From NCBI GenBank assembly GCA_030272155.1, contig CP126195.1, positions 310,001-374,000 on the forward strand: a stretch of DNA of 64,000 nucleotides, given 5' to 3'. Within the stretch, counting starts at the first letter, position 1, and the number at the start of each line of letters is the position of its first letter. Shown here in pieces: positions 1 through 12,812 of the stretch. Below the pieces are notes generated by a model. The model saw nothing but the letters and a program-made list of their open reading frames with translations, had not been told where the DNA came from and made no database searches. The stretch comes from Tetradesmus obliquus. Taxonomy: Eukaryota; Chlorophyta; Chlorophyceae; Sphaeropleales; Scenedesmaceae. Both the position numbers and the translations under genes were made by a program.

Positions 1-980
1 TCATTACACCTGCTGCCAGCATTGCAGCAGGCGTGCATGGTGTCAGGAGCCATGTCTCAACATTGGGTGTTGCTGCTTGCAAGCTGCAGCTGGGTGCTGA
101 GCAGCACCGGAATCGGGCACATGCCCAGCATGGTGTAGACTACTTGCGATGCATCATTGACGAAACAAACTTGCACACACCTGCTGACAGTGACAACAGC
201 CGTGTTATGTCCAGTGTACAGGGCGGAAGGCTTTTCAGCAGATGTGGTGCAGGAAGCAGACCATTTTTAAAAATTATTTGTCAGCATGTTGTGTGCAGGG
301 TCTTGCAGTGACATGAACATGCACTGTCCAAGCTCTTGTTTGTGTGCAGCCTGCGTGCCGCCTTGCATCATGTGTGTTGGCTGGTGTAGCTGGATCCTAC
401 TGCTACAAATCAGCACACAATTGCCAGGCTGGCAGCTTGATGGCAGGTCCACGAGGCCGCAGTCAAGCAGTGCTGCGCGGCATTCAAGTTCATGATGATG
501 TTTCAAACCCTGTTACAACCAACACTGTGATGTTTTGCTGCTGCCAGCATCTGGCATGACACTGTCAACGGTTGACAGTGACTGTGCATGGCTGCTGTCT
601 ACCATGCATACGTGCAGGCATGAGGCACCATCATCTGGTGTTGCAAATTTGTGTTCACGAGCTGTTGTTTTGCACTGGGCTTTCAGCCCTGCCTGGCAGT
701 GCCAGGTCTGTAACCACCCAAGCCCTAGTGACACTGTTAGCTGGCCATCAGCTGGGAACTTTCTTCAGTGGTGTATGTTACAGCCGTTGCTGCGCTCCGG
801 GCCTCACGAACTCAGCAGAGGTCGTCTCATGGCCTGTCCTGAGCAACACGGCTATCAGCTTCACAGTGACACCTGTCCACATGGTAGCAGCAACGACATG
901 CTGATGATTGCATGCTGAGTTGATCGTAGTGTGCAGTCTTGTTCGTGCATACGAGCTGAATGCTCTAGCTTTAACACGAG
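1..980. other. Upstream region without a recognised gene
   Basis: No reading frame here has protein-like composition, convincing splice sites or a recognisable family. Short open stretches on both strands are rich in Cys, His and Ser, as expected from random frames in TGC/CAG-rich DNA. The region presumably holds the promoter and 5' leader of the coiled-coil gene whose ATG is at 981. One perfect palindrome lies at 560-580. Confidence 0.5.
560..580. repeat. Perfect palindrome with 10-bp arms
   Basis: CACTGTCAAC and GTTGACAGTG are exact reverse complements separated by a single G. It sits about 400 bp before the start codon of the golgin-like gene. It could be a dimeric transcription-factor site or a small hairpin; nothing else supports either role. 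Confidence 0.5.
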
Positions 981-3900
981 ATGGCCTGGTTAACCAACAT
1001 CAGCACGCTTACGCAAAGCCTGCAGGCAGCAGCTGAACAAGCGACGGATGTAGTTCGAGCAGTCGGTCTGGATGGACACCTCGTAAGTACATGCTGCTGG
1101 CTGCACCTGCGCGTGTTCTCATGGTGCCTTGCTGTTCATTGCCCTGCTGTGCTTGCAGCTTCTTCCTGCAAGTGCTGATACTCTTGATTGATGCCCTGTG
1201 ACACACGCAGGAGCAAGCAAGGCATCAATTCACCGACCAGCTCAGCAACTTAGCCACCAGCGTGCTCACCATTGAGCCAGGCACACAGCCAGCTGGGACT
1301 GCAGCTAGAGCAGCAACAGCATCTCCAAGCGGCGCTGCCAGGAAGCATGCACAGCAAGGGGCAGTGCCAGCAGCAGCAGGATCTCCGCAGTCTTCTTCGG
1401 CTTCAGGGGAGGCATTTGATGCAGATGGCTTTGCCAGCATACCGCTGGAGCCTGCAGGAGATGAGGTGCGTAGCAGTTGGCGGCGGTTGCTGCTGCAGAC
1501 TCACAACTGCACACAACATGGAGCTACCAGTCCCTCAACACATTTGCTCCTGGCTGCAATAGCAGCTGTTTGTAAGCGCGGCATGCCTGCCCGTGATTTC
1601 ACAGTGTTGTGATGCACAAAATTTTGCTTTGCTCCACTCTCCACTATCTGAGCCTTCTTTGTCCCCTCCTGTCCTGCAGGGCCCCCTCAAGCTGCTGGGC
1701 TCGCCCACAGCAGCCCTGGCAGCCGCAAAAGCCCGCCTGAGCAGCAGCAGCACCACCGCCACCGCCACATCCAGCAGCCTGGCAAAGGAAAACGCAGCGC
1801 TTAAAGCAAGGCTGGCAAAGGTTGAGGAGGCGGCAGCGGAGGCGCTGGGGGAGCTGCAGGACGCACAGGATGAGCTGGATGCACACAAGGAGGCGCGCCA
1901 GGCGGCAGAGCAGCAGGTGGGCTCAGGTTTTGGTGAGACGGCTTGGTTGCTGGATGCGCTGCATGTTGTGGACTTTTACAGCAGCAACAGAGGGTGAGCT
2001 GGATGCACACAAGGAGGCGCGCCAGGCGGCAGAGCAGCAGGTGGGGCTTCAGAATGCGTCGAAAGGCCTGCATGTCGGATGCACTGCATGCTGACACTTG
2101 AGACGACAACAGAGGTAGTAGCAGGAGTGGTGCTGTTGGGTGAATGACTGCCTCACGTGCAGCAATTGCGGTTTGAAGAGGGCCCTGTGACATGGCAGCA
2201 GGCGTCTGACATTGTTGGCATCTTGTTTTCAACACTCGCACCCCCAATGCTTGGAGCTTGGACTGGCCACGTGTACCGCGCAGTGTGCCAGCCTGCCTCC
2301 CTAAGTGGGACACAGCACACTGTTGGAGTGTGGCGTCTCTCCATCTGACAGCAACACATGTGCACCTGATGTCATGGGCTTGCTCCTGCTGCCGCCTCTG
2401 CCCCGCCATGCAGGTCCTGATGCTGCAGCAGCAGCTGAATGCTGCTCAAACAGGCAAAGACCAGGCGCAGCAGCAGCTGCAGCAGCAGATCCAGCAGCAA
2501 GCGCAGCAACTTCAGGAGTTGCAGCAGCAGCTGGAGCAAGCAACAAGCCAACAGCAGCAGCAGGCTCCTGCTGTTGAGGTTTCAGCAGATCTGCAGCAGC
2601 AGCTGGAAGCAGCCACGGCTGCTGCACAGCTGTGGGAGAGCCGGGCTCTGAAAGCCAAAAGCAAAGCGCAGGAGCTGCAGCAGCAGCTCAAGGCACTGCA
2701 GGATGAGCAGCAGCAGCAGCAGCAAAGTGAAGGTGCTCCTGCCTTGCAGGACATTGTCAGCAGCGCAGCAGCCAGTGCAGCAGCAGCAGTCGAAGTGGCT
2801 GCCTTGCAGGAGCAGCCGAGTCAGCTGCAGCAGCAGCTGGAGGCAGCGCAGGCCACTACAGCCACCTGGGAGGCGCGTGCCAGGAAGCAGCTGAAGAAGG
2901 GCTCAGAGCTGCAGCAGCAGCTGCAGGAAGCTACTGCGCAAGTGGCTGAGCTGCAGCAGCAGCTGCAGAGGGATGGCGCTGCAGACACAACAGCTGCCGG
3001 TGGTGTTGCGCTGTCTGAGCAGGAGCGGGAGCACCTGGAAGAGCAGTACAAACAGCAGCTGGCGGAACTGCAGCAGCAACTGCAGCAGCAACAAAAGGCT
3101 GCTGCTGAAGAGCAGCAGCAGTTGACGCAGCAGTGTGAACAGTCTGAGCAGCAGCTGGCAGAGCAGCAGCAGCTGGCAGCAGCGCTGCAAGCAGCCCTTG
3201 AGCAGGAGCAGCTGCGTGTCAAACAGCTTGAGGAGCAGCAGCAGCGGCAGGGTCCAGCCAGTCAGCCACCTGCAGCAGATGATGCCGTACATTCTGCTGC
3301 TGCAGCAGCAGCAGCAGCAGCAGAGGAAGAGTTGCAGTCGCTGGGGCAGCAGCTGCAGCAGCAAGCAGAAACCTTGGAAGAGGCTCAGCAGGAGTGGCAG
3401 CTAGCACACAATCAGCTGCAGCGTGCACATGCGCAGCTGGAGCATGCTCAGCAGCAGCAGCAGCTGCAGGCGGATGCAGCTGCAGCAGCAGAGGCATCCG
3501 CTGCAGAGGCGCAGCAGCAGCTGGCGGAGCTGCAGCAGCAGCTGCACCAGCAGCAGCAAGATTGGGATGCCAAGGAGCAGCAGCTCCTGGAGCAGCTGCT
3601 GCAGCAGCAGCATCGTGCTGATGACACAGCAGCAGAGAAGCATGCAGCAGCAGCAGCCACTCAGCTACACGCCATCCAGCAGCACCTGGCAAAGTGGGCT
3701 GCTGCTGCGTCCGCGCTGCACCCAGCACTGGAGGACCTAGAAGCGTCCAGCTGCGTGTCGCACCAGCAGCGGGAGCAGTTTGAATCTGTGCTGGACTCTC
3801 TGCAGGGCCAGATCCTGCCCGAGCTGCTCGCAGCTGCTGCTGCCGCTCCTGTAGCAGATGCTGCTGCTGCAGCCGGCGATAGCATGGATCTGGCTGGTAG

Positions 3901-6900
3901 AAGTAACAGCAGCAGCAGCATGTCGTCCAGCGCTGCAGGCAAACAGGGCCGCAAGAAGAAAAAGAAGGGCGGCAAGCAGATCTCGGAGGAGCTTCAGCCA
4001 GCAGAAGAGCCAGCTGATGGCAGTGATGCAGCAGCAGCAGCAGCACTGGCAGCGGATCTGGCAGCAGCTAGGGCTGAGTTGGAGTTGGTGCAGGCAGCGC
4101 TGGCAGCAGCAGAGGCGGCCGCACAGGAGCAGCAGCAGCAGGCAGAACAGCAGGCAGCAGCAGCTGCTGACCTGGAAGCTGCACTGGCTGCTGCTAGGCA
4201 AGAGCTGGAGCAGCAGCGGCAGCAAGTGCTGCAGTTGCAGGTATCAGCGGATCTGCAGCAGCAGCAGCAGGGACAGGATGGACTGGAATTTGAAGCGCAG
4301 ATGCTGCAGCAGCAGCAAGCAGCATGTGAGCAGCTGCAGCAGCAGCAGCTTGCCGAGCAGCGAGAGGAGTGCGAGCAGCTGCAGCAGCAGCTGGCGGAGC
4401 GAAATGCTGAGTGCAGCGACCTGCAAGGGCTGATCAAAGACAGGGAGGGTGAATGCCAGGAGCTGCAACAGTTGCTGGATGAGAGAGCAGGGCAAGTGGC
4501 AGAGCTGCAGCAGCAGCTGCAGCAGGCACAGTCAAGTGCGGAGGAGCTGCAGCAGCAGGCGCAGCAGGCGGCTGCTAGCAGGGCGGCTGAGCTGGCAGCG
4601 TTGAGGGATGGCGCTGCAGCAGAAGTGGCTCAGGTGCGCGTGGGGTGCAGCTGTGCAGCGCGTTGCACTGTGGGACGGCAGTGCGTTGAATCAGCAGTGG
4701 AGTGGCAAAGGCCTTGCAGGACAGTTTTGTTAGCAGCAGCAGTGAACTGTTGACGGTCACCTAAGCGTGAATATGTCGGGTGTGAGCCTCGCACCTCCTG
4801 CGAGCAACGCTTTGCTTAGCAATCCTGCTGTCTCTAGCCTTGCATTTGTGTTGCTGCAGGTGCTTGTGCGCCTGTACTACCTCTGGTCACCATTTCCCTC
4901 GCTTGCATGTCACCCACTTGCCTTGACACCAAGCTGTATCACCTCGTTTGTCCTGCAGGCTGTATCCAAGGTGCAGTCTGCTTCATCACAAGTGGCAGCA
5001 GCAGTTGCACGTGCAGCAGCTGCAGAGGCGGCAGCAGCACAAGCCACCTCAGAAGCACAGCAGCTGCAGCAGCAGCTGGAGGCAGCAGAAGCCTCACTTG
5101 CAGCCGCACGAGGCGAGGCAGCAGCGTTGCAGCACCAGCTTGAAGCACTGCAGGATGAGCAGCAGGACAAACTGCAGCAGCTGGCACAGCTGCAGCAGCA
5201 GCACACATCGGACAAACAGGAATTCGAGGCGTTGCTGCAGTCCAAGGTAGCGCAGGCAGCTGAGCAGGCTTCGCTGGAAGCTGCAGCAGCGCTTGAGGCG
5301 GCTGTAGCAGCAGCACGGCAGGAGGTCACTCAGCAGCTGGAGGCAGAGGCACAGCAGCTGCGGGATGAGCTGCAGGCTGCACAGCAGCAGCTGGCTGCAG
5401 CGGAAGGCGGCCAGGCGGCAGCTGTGCAGGCGCAGCAGCAGTTGCAGCAGGTGCAGGAGCAGCTCGCAGCAGCGCAGGCTGCTGCTGCGGCTGCTGCTGC
5501 CGAGCGCGACGCTGCGGCTGCGGAGGCTGCGGCGGCTGCTGCTGCTGCTGAGAAGCTGCAAGCTGATGCTGCGGAGCGCACGAAGCGCTTTGTGGCGCTG
5601 AACAAGACATTCAAAGCGCATGAGGAGCAGCTGAAAGGGGATCTGGAGCAGGTGCGTTTGGGGCTTGCATGTGCTGCTGCTGTTGCTGTGTTGCTCATGT
5701 GCAGTTTTGCAGCAAGTTGCGGCACTGCCGTCATGTACAGGCAGCCTTCAAATCGCAGCAAGCCATTGTGTCACAGCATGCTGATCTTCGCTACGCACTC
5801 AAAGCTGTAACAGTGTGCAGTGCGCTTTGCTTGGGCATAAATAACAAATAAATTGCATCTCCATGCACGCGCAGGCGCGTTCAGAGCTGGCGGGCTGGCA
5901 GCAGCAAGTCTCTGATGCAGCAGCGCAGTCAGAGGCCTCGGCAGCAGCGCTGGCTGAGGCGCAGCGCCAAGCTGAGGAGCTGCAGCGGCAGCTGGGGGAG
6001 GCGCAGCAGGGCAGTGCCAGGCTCAAAGAGCAGCTGGCTGCACAGGTGGGGTGTGTTGCTGTTTGGCGGGGTGCGCAGGTGCTACTGTAGCGAGCGCGCC
6101 ACAGTGTTACGGCATCACCCAACAACTTCTGCTTGAAGTGACTGTCGCTATTTTTTTATGCTTCGTGTGCAGTATGTTTGCAAGGAGAGCAGTGTGGGCA
6201 GCAAGTGCATGTCGTGGTGTTGTAAGATGCCTGGCTTATTGCTGGAAAGTTGATGCAGCCGGCTGCATCAGTCAGCAATGCCAAGCTGGTGTGTCAAGCA
6301 GGTCAGGGCTGCTGCGCTGATTTTCCTCCGCTTTCAACCCATCGCTGCTTGTTATGATTGCCGCTGCGTGCAGGTGACTGCTGCGGCTGCAGCAGCAGCC
6401 AAAGCGGCAACGCTGGAAGCACAGTTGGAGGCGGAGCGGGCTGGCCAGTCAGCAGCAGCAGCGGACGAAGCAGCGCGCCAGGCTGACATCGACCGCATGG
6501 TGGCTGCAGCAGTGGCGGCACGGGAAGAGGAGGCAGCACGGCAGGTGGCAGCAGCACAGCAGCAGATACAGCAGGTGAGTCTGCGTGGGTGTTTTTGTTG
6601 TTCTCGTAGGCGGGCTTGGTTACGGCTCGCGGCTCTCCTGTGTGGCTGAGGTAGCAGGTATAGCCAGCCAGCAGCACATGCCTGGCAGAGGGCGTACATG
6701 GACCTTGTCCTGTGTCCATGGCCGGGAGTGCATGCTGTGAAAACGCGCAGATGCCACACACCGATGGCGGTTGTAGTATCTTCTGCAACATTTTGTTGTT
6801 TCCTGCTGTTGTCGCCACTGCTGCTGGCCAGGCACTAGAGCGTGCCGAGGCCGCGCAGCAGCGCGCAGCGATGGCGGAGCAGGCCAAGATAGAGCTCACG

Positions 6901-7006
6901 CTGGCCCTGGCTGAAGCAGCAGAGGCGCGAGCAAAGGACGTCGACACGCACACGCATGGCGGTGCCAGCAGCCGGCCCAGCACAGAGCTGCAGGAGGACG
7001 CTGACT

Positions 7007-7043
<37 letters not shown>

Positions 7044-10000
7044 GGAGGCTGACGGCTGGGGCGAAGCCGGGTGGGGTGCTGAGGATGCTGCTGACTTCGT
7101 TGGTGATGCTGCTGCTGCTGAGCATGGCGCAGCAGGCAGTACTGCCAGGCCCAGGGGCCGTGCTGGTACAGCAACAAGTGACGAGCGTGTGGTGCTGCCG
7201 CCTGGCTGTACTGTGGTGGCTGCTGGCGAGATGGAGGCGCTGCTGCGGCGAGCTGATGAGGCTGAGCTGGCTGCTGCTGTGCAGACGCGGCGCGCTGCGG
7301 CAGCGGAGGGAGAGCTGGATGGGCTCAAGCGGCGGCTGGCTGATGCTGAGAAGCAGGTGGGTTGTTGCTTTTTCTCCTGATGACAGCGCATGTGTGTGGT
7401 GATGTGATCCTGGGCCGCGGTTCCTGTTGTAGGATATACTGCGTGCGTAGCATGCAGGACATGCCAGGCAGTGGCTTGCTCTGTGCTTGCTGGGTGGTGC
7501 TGAAACTGCCTCGTAGCGGGCTAGAAAAGCCTTCTCAGTGTTGACAGCGTTCTGCATGGGCGGAAGCGGCGGCAGTGGCTTGCTCCTTGCCTTCCGGTTG
7601 GCGCTGCGGCTACCCGCCCAGTGATCTGCAAACGCCTATGTTTCCCACTATGTGTTGCCTCAGTCTGTGTGCTGTCTTTGCTGCTTGCGCTGCTGCAGGT
7701 GAAGGACCTCGGCTGGCAGGTGCAGATGATGGCGGACCCTGTGGCTATTGGCGGGGCGCGTGCGCGGCAGCAGCAGGGCGGCGCTGGCGGAGCTGCAGGG
7801 GGTGGCGGCACGGGCTGGTTTGCAGACATGCTGGGCTGCGGGGCCAACTACGTGAGGAAGTGATGCGGCTGTGTCAGCAAGCCAAGCGCCCCTGCCGCTG
7901 TGATGCGTGGTGACGGGCGCAGAGGAAGCACAGAGTGGAAGCTGGTTGCTTTGCTAGGACAAGCGTGGGGCCAAGCACCTTTGGGATTGTGGGTGGCGTG
8001 AGGCTTGAGATGAGAGTCGAGGAGTGGCTGGATCCTGAACAAGGATGGTGCGAGGCCCCCAGCATGCTGAACAAGGATGGTGTGAGGCCCCCAGCATGCG
8101 TATGCCGCCGCACTGCAAGAGTGCGGCTCGCATGTCAGCAGTTGTAATGGGCATGTTGGTGGCTAGTGACGATCACCACTAGCATGAGCGGTTTGGGGGC
8201 CTGCCATTGCGCAAGGCAGCACAAATGTATGCACATCACATCAGGCTGGACCAGGCTGTGGTGGTGCTACGTTTGCAACTGTGCACCGGTGTGAACTGTG
8301 CACATTCACTTCACACAAGACCCTGAACATCGTCAGGTGCTTCGTGGTGCTGGCGGTGCTGGAAACAGAGCGTGCGATGTATTCTGGTTGCTAAGCATCG
8401 GCTGCTGCTGTTATGTAGACGAGAACGTGTAGAGAGCAGCACCACGGCGAGCATCTCGGCATCGAAAAGATATAGACCGGTTCCTCGCGTGTGCACATGT
8501 AATATGCGTATGAAGCTTTAGGTATTCACAGGCATGCACTGGCAGCTGCAGTACTCTGCTTGCTAAGCAGTAGCTTTGCAGTCAAGGTAGGCAACAGCAG
8601 CGCCAGTGGCCCTGCTGCCCTACTGGTGCAGCACCAGCCACCCCAGCCTGTTGCACCATCTGAACTCAGCTGCAGCTACCTCAATTCAAAACCTTTGGGG
8701 TGTGGGTTGTTGGTGTCCTACTCAGGAAGAGATCAGCAACTTGTTGGCTGTCACTGCTGTGTGCAGACTTGGTCAGCAGACCCACCAGCTGGTGCTTGGT
8801 CCATCAAGAGGCCAAACCGCTAGCATCTCGGAACTGCAAAAGCAGCAGCACCTGCACCTGCACCTGCAGCAGTTTCAAAATGGCCAGAAACAGGCAGGCA
8901 AATTGGGAGAAGTGGGTGCATGGCGAGCTGGTTGCCTCGCTGCAGGCGAAGGGCAAGCTCCCAAAGCAGCACACTGCAGCATCCGAGTACAAGGTCGGTC
9001 AGGCACTCCTGGTTCTTGTTGTCTGGAAGCATTCACTCCACATAACAGTTGCTGATGTGCACCCTAAACATGCTGATGTTATGACGTTTAAGCGGGTCAG
9101 GCCTTTTTTGCGGTCTGGGGCGCCTACACGTGGTGTCGAGTTGATGATGCGTGTGCGTTTGGGTTGCTTGGCTGTACATGAACGCACCAGTCGTTATGGT
9201 GGCAGGCGAGCTAATGGTAATACAGCATGTCCGGCGTGTGGTGCTGGTGTGGAGTCATTGTCACATTTGTTGTTTGATTGTGCTGCGACGTCTGTGCAAA
9301 GAGATGAGATGTTTAATGAGATTAGGGCTTTGTCTGGTTGCGCTGCAAAATTGCGTAACTTGTTGTCTATTACAGATGCTGAGGTGAAGGTGAAGCGGTT
9401 TGTGTCGGATGATGCTTGGGGTTCTGTTAGGTTACTGGTGTCTAGGTTCATTGCTCGTTTTTTTGAAAAGGCTTGGGGTGTGCGTAATGCTTGCAAACAC
9501 GAGGGTGTAGTTGCCGCTCCATTGGGGCGCGGGGCCGATGGCGTTGATGCTATGGCTTGATGAGTAACATGATGATGATGAGTTGCTGATGGACGTCATG
9601 CCTACAACTAACACAGCTTACAGCAATGAAACACGCAAGTTGAAGCATGATGGTGCTGCCAGTACAGTCTGCAACATATCACCATTCACACAACAACAGA
9701 AACTGAATCCTGCCGTGGCCTGCTGCCTTGCAGGAGAAGGCGTACAGCAACACAGGCGAGCGCATCTTCCCCGTCACAGGCGAGGACGCGCAGGACATGA
9801 CAGCGGTGCTGATGGCAGAGGCGCGGCAGAAGCTGGCCACAGCGCAAGCCAAGCAGCACAGCCAGCAGCTGCTGCCGCAACAGCAGCAGAAGGCAGCACA
9901 GCAGCTGGAGGGCTCAGAGCAGAACACGATGAACAGCAGTAGCGGCAGCAGCAGCAGCAGCAGCAAAGAGCGTGCGGAGCTGAAGGTGAGACACTGCAGA

Positions 10001-10348
10001 TGCTGCCATGCGCGTAAGGGCTGCAAGCAGCACAGCCTGTGCACGACTGCCAAGTTTGATCACACTGTGCAGAGTCTGCAAGGCGTCGTGGTGCACTACC
10101 TAGATGCTGCTCACTGCACAAGGAGCAAATTACGGATGTGGCAGAGCTACACGTTTACCATTGCCTATGTAGCAAGTGCCCTCGCTTGGCATGCGTGCTT
10201 TCAAAGCACTTGTTGCTGACTGCTGCCCCGCTGTGTCTACATCCACCTGCAGGCACGCATCGCTGCTATGCAGCAGCAGCTGAAGCAGGAGGCCAGCAGT
10301 TGTTCAAGCTTGCAACAGGCGATAGCAGCTGTTAAGAAGTCTGGGTAG
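981..10348 (+). CDS. Golgin-like giant coiled-coil protein
   Basis: Eleven exons, all with phase-0 junctions, give 1634 aa: 981-1082, 1211-1465, 1680-1916, 2414-4633, 4959-5651, 5875-6045, 6374-6574, 6832-7356, 7699-7851, 9734-9985 and 10253-10348. The N-terminus (MAWLTNISTLTQSL) has the short hydrophobic-amphipathic start seen in TMF/golgin-candidate proteins. Exons 4 to 8 are almost pure Gln/Ala/Leu/Glu coiled coil, 740 aa in exon 4 alone. I found no GRIP domain and no C-terminal membrane anchor, so a Golgi-tether role is inferred from overall shape only. Exon 9 is delicate. Splicing at 7851 joins it across a 1.9 kb intron holding a retroelement, whereas read-through stops at 7863 after VRK. 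The start ATG is the first in a frame that splices cleanly. Alternatives are another long coiled-coil protein (centrosomal or cytoskeletal). Confidence 0.7.
1872..2044 (+). repeat. Exon echo: exon 3 end of the golgin-like gene
   Basis: About 49 bp ending exon 3, including its GTGGG donor (1872-1920), recur at 1996-2044, an offset of 124 bp. The copy lies inside intron 3 and keeps the same exon/donor boundary. The sequence between the copies is also related to what follows the second one, so the duplicated unit spanned the junction. Confidence 0.85.
8035..8098 (+). repeat. 32-bp tandem duplication in golgin-like intron 9
   Basis: Two units (8035-8066 and 8067-8098) differ at one base. They lie in the intron that also holds the retroelement. 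No coding role is visible. Confidence 0.85.
9058..9580 (+). mobile_element. LINE 3'-end copy 1, with 11-bp target-site duplication
   Basis: This is a 523-bp piece of the C-terminal end of a non-LTR retrotransposon. It has one open frame through to a stop shortly before an (ATG)n tail. The frame carries a CPAC-x7-H-x4-C cluster typical of the zinc-binding region downstream of reverse transcriptase (zf-RVT). It is flanked by the direct repeat AGTTGCTGATG at 9047-9057 and 9581-9591. Codon use (TTG, GTT, TGT) is clearly more T-rich than the host genes. It lies in sense orientation in golgin-like intron 9. No reverse transcriptase or endonuclease is present, so it is a 5'-truncated, non-autonomous copy. 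Confidence 0.9.
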
Positions 10349-10513
10349 CCGTTAGATGGATAGTAGCAGTGGTTTTGGCCGGTGACACTAGCTAGTAGCT
10401 GTCGCCAGGTTCAAATGGCAGCCCCAAGCTAGGGACAGCATGAAGCCAGCAGGAAGCTGCCGTGCTAGAGCTCCGTCGTAGGGTGAACTTGATTGCGTGT
10501 CAAATGTTCTCGG

Positions 10514-10518
10514 TGTAA
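10514..10518 (+). terminator. TGTAA poly(A) signal of the golgin-like gene
   Basis: TGTAA is the standard chlorophyte poly(A) signal. This one lies 166 bp after the golgin stop and just 66 bp before the next gene's ATG, so the two plus-strand genes are packed tightly. Confidence 0.55.
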
Positions 10519-10583
10519 AAGTTCAATCGGCGGCTTATCTTGCGTGTGGGACACAGACTTGATCGCTCCCTGGCGAGGTGAAG

Positions 10584-11683
10584 ATGGTGCTAGCGGCATC
10601 AAAAAGCTGCGTCGCAATCATCAATCCGGCAGGTATATTAACAAATTCGCTCAACTGCACTTTGACGTAGTCGGCACTAGGATGGCAATCTCACTGCACG
10701 GCAGGGCAGCAGCAGTAGCAGCAGCATCAGTTTGCACAGACGCAGCTATGTAACCGCACAGATGTCGCAGCTGCGACTCGTGAAAACAATTACTGAGACT
10801 TGTTTTTGCTGCTCACACGCAAGGTGCTGGAGGCAGGACCAAGCAAGCATGGAGCAAAGCAGCGCCAACTGTCAGGCAGAGGCTGGAGCTGGCTGAGTAC
10901 AAGGTGAACAGCAACAGCGCTTTGAGAGCACTGGCAGCACAGCAGCAAAAAGGAGCAAGAATCAGCAGCAGCTTGCAGGAAAGCTGTACTGCTGTATGGA
11001 TGCGTGTGATTGCCATGTGGCAGGTGGCTCACGTGGTGACGCCCTGCTGCGCTGCTGCTACCAGTAAAAGGGCATTGATGCTGTGCTGCTGCACCTAGAC
11101 GCGCCTTGGCTCCTGTCCAATGAGCACAACTGGCATGGCAAGACTGCCCCGCAGGGCATTTCAGGAGCACTTGCCACCGTGGCAGGCGCGCGGCTCACCT
11201 GCAGAGCAGCGCTTCCGCTCTTGAGGCTGTGTCACCACCAGCTGTTCCCTGTGTAGCCATCTCAACTGTGCTGCGCGTGTGCTGTTACCTAGTCTCATGC
11301 TGCGGGCCCTGCTGCCTGCAGCGGCTGTGGCCCGTACATGCCACTGCATGTCAAGCGCCCGTGCGCTATGCATGTGCTATTTGCACCACATGTTTGCATG
11401 CCGTAGGTCCTGCTGCCTGCAGCTTCAAGAGCGCTTTACTGCTAGCCCCGGGGAAGCGGCAATACAGCCCTGAAGGGCACTTCAGCAGCACTTGTCACAT
11501 GCTCTTGTGGTGATCTATATATAGTCTGCTGACGCTTGAACATTGCGCGGGTCCTGCTGCCTGCAGCTTGAGGAGCGCTTCACTGCTGGCCCCGGGGATG
11601 CGGTGCGGCTGGCTGCGGAGGCGGTGGCGGCAGGCGCGGCTGCTGTGCTGGCGGTGGGCGGCGACGGCACCATCCACGAGGTG

Positions 11684-11735
<52 letters not shown>

Positions 11736-12265
11736 TGTTACTAGGGACACGGCTGCAGGCTGTGGCAATTTGTAGGTGCAGCTGCGGTGATGCTTTGCCT
11801 AAGGGCAGAGGCAGCAGCTCGCCTGCAGTTTGCCTAAGGGCTTTATGTGACCGCAGCATGGTTCTCCGAACACGTCATTTATTTCAGGCTGAAGGGCGCA
11901 TATCTTTATGGCACAGGTCCTGCTTGCTGCACTTGTGAGCAGCCGCTTTACTGTTTGCATGGCGTGTGCTGCAGGTTGTCAATGGCATGATGGCAGAGTC
12001 TGCGCAGCGGGGCCCAGGCGTGCCACCTGCCACTGCCCTGGGCATCCTGCCCCTGGTGAGGCTGGCTGCCTCTGGCTTGGGCAGCTGCTGTGCAGCAGGC
12101 TGCACTTGGGGTGTGTGTGTGTGTGTTTTCCAACAGCACGTCACAGCTGCGGGCAGGTTTGGGAGTGTCGCCGACAGAGTAGCTTGATGCTGCAGCACTG
12201 CTGGCGTAACTCCTGACACAGGCATGCGTACCCAGTGTCCTGAGTATGACGTGATACGACCTCAC

Positions 12266-12323
<58 letters not shown>

Positions 12324-12779
12324 ACCTTTCATTACTGCCAGGGGACTGGTAGCGACTTCAGCCGTACTTTTGGCTGGTGGGTGGTAACACTGGGCCCATC
12401 GCACAGCCATGCACGTACCAGCTGTTCTGGCAGAGCTATCAGCGGTGGCCTGCAACACACTGCCAGCTGCTGTTCAGCATAATGCCAACAATGCACCCGA
12501 GCAAGAGGATCCAGCCAAATGTTCTGTCCTGTCACCGCCTGCACCTGGTGCTTGATGTGCGTCTTGCATCACTCGCAAGCATCCATGTCCTTGTTGCGTG
12601 GCGCATTGCTGTCTTGCAGGAGCGAGGACGACATAATCGGGTCGTGTGACCGCATTACCGGGGGAAAGCGCCAGCCGCTGGACGTGGCCAGGGTGCTGCT
12701 GAGCCGCCCCAGCAGCAGCAGCAGTGTGCCGCAGGATGCTGCTGCTGCTGACGGCAATGCCCCAGCAGGCCCAGCAAGC

Positions 12780-12812
<33 letters not shown>

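Noticed and set aside
2300..7400. Many long minus-strand and alternative-frame ORFs rich in Leu, Cys, Ala or Ser
   Set aside because: They are shadows of CAG/GCA-rich coding DNA of the golgin-like gene; triplet repeats are open in nearly every frame.
8700..9560. 286-codon frame read as a host gene
   Set aside because: Its last 170 codons are the LINE C-terminal region inside target-site duplications; the first part is unrelated intron sequence fused by chance.
981..10348. GRIP domain or C-terminal membrane anchor in the coiled-coil protein
   Set aside because: Looked for in the last exons and not seen, so no specific golgin name was given.
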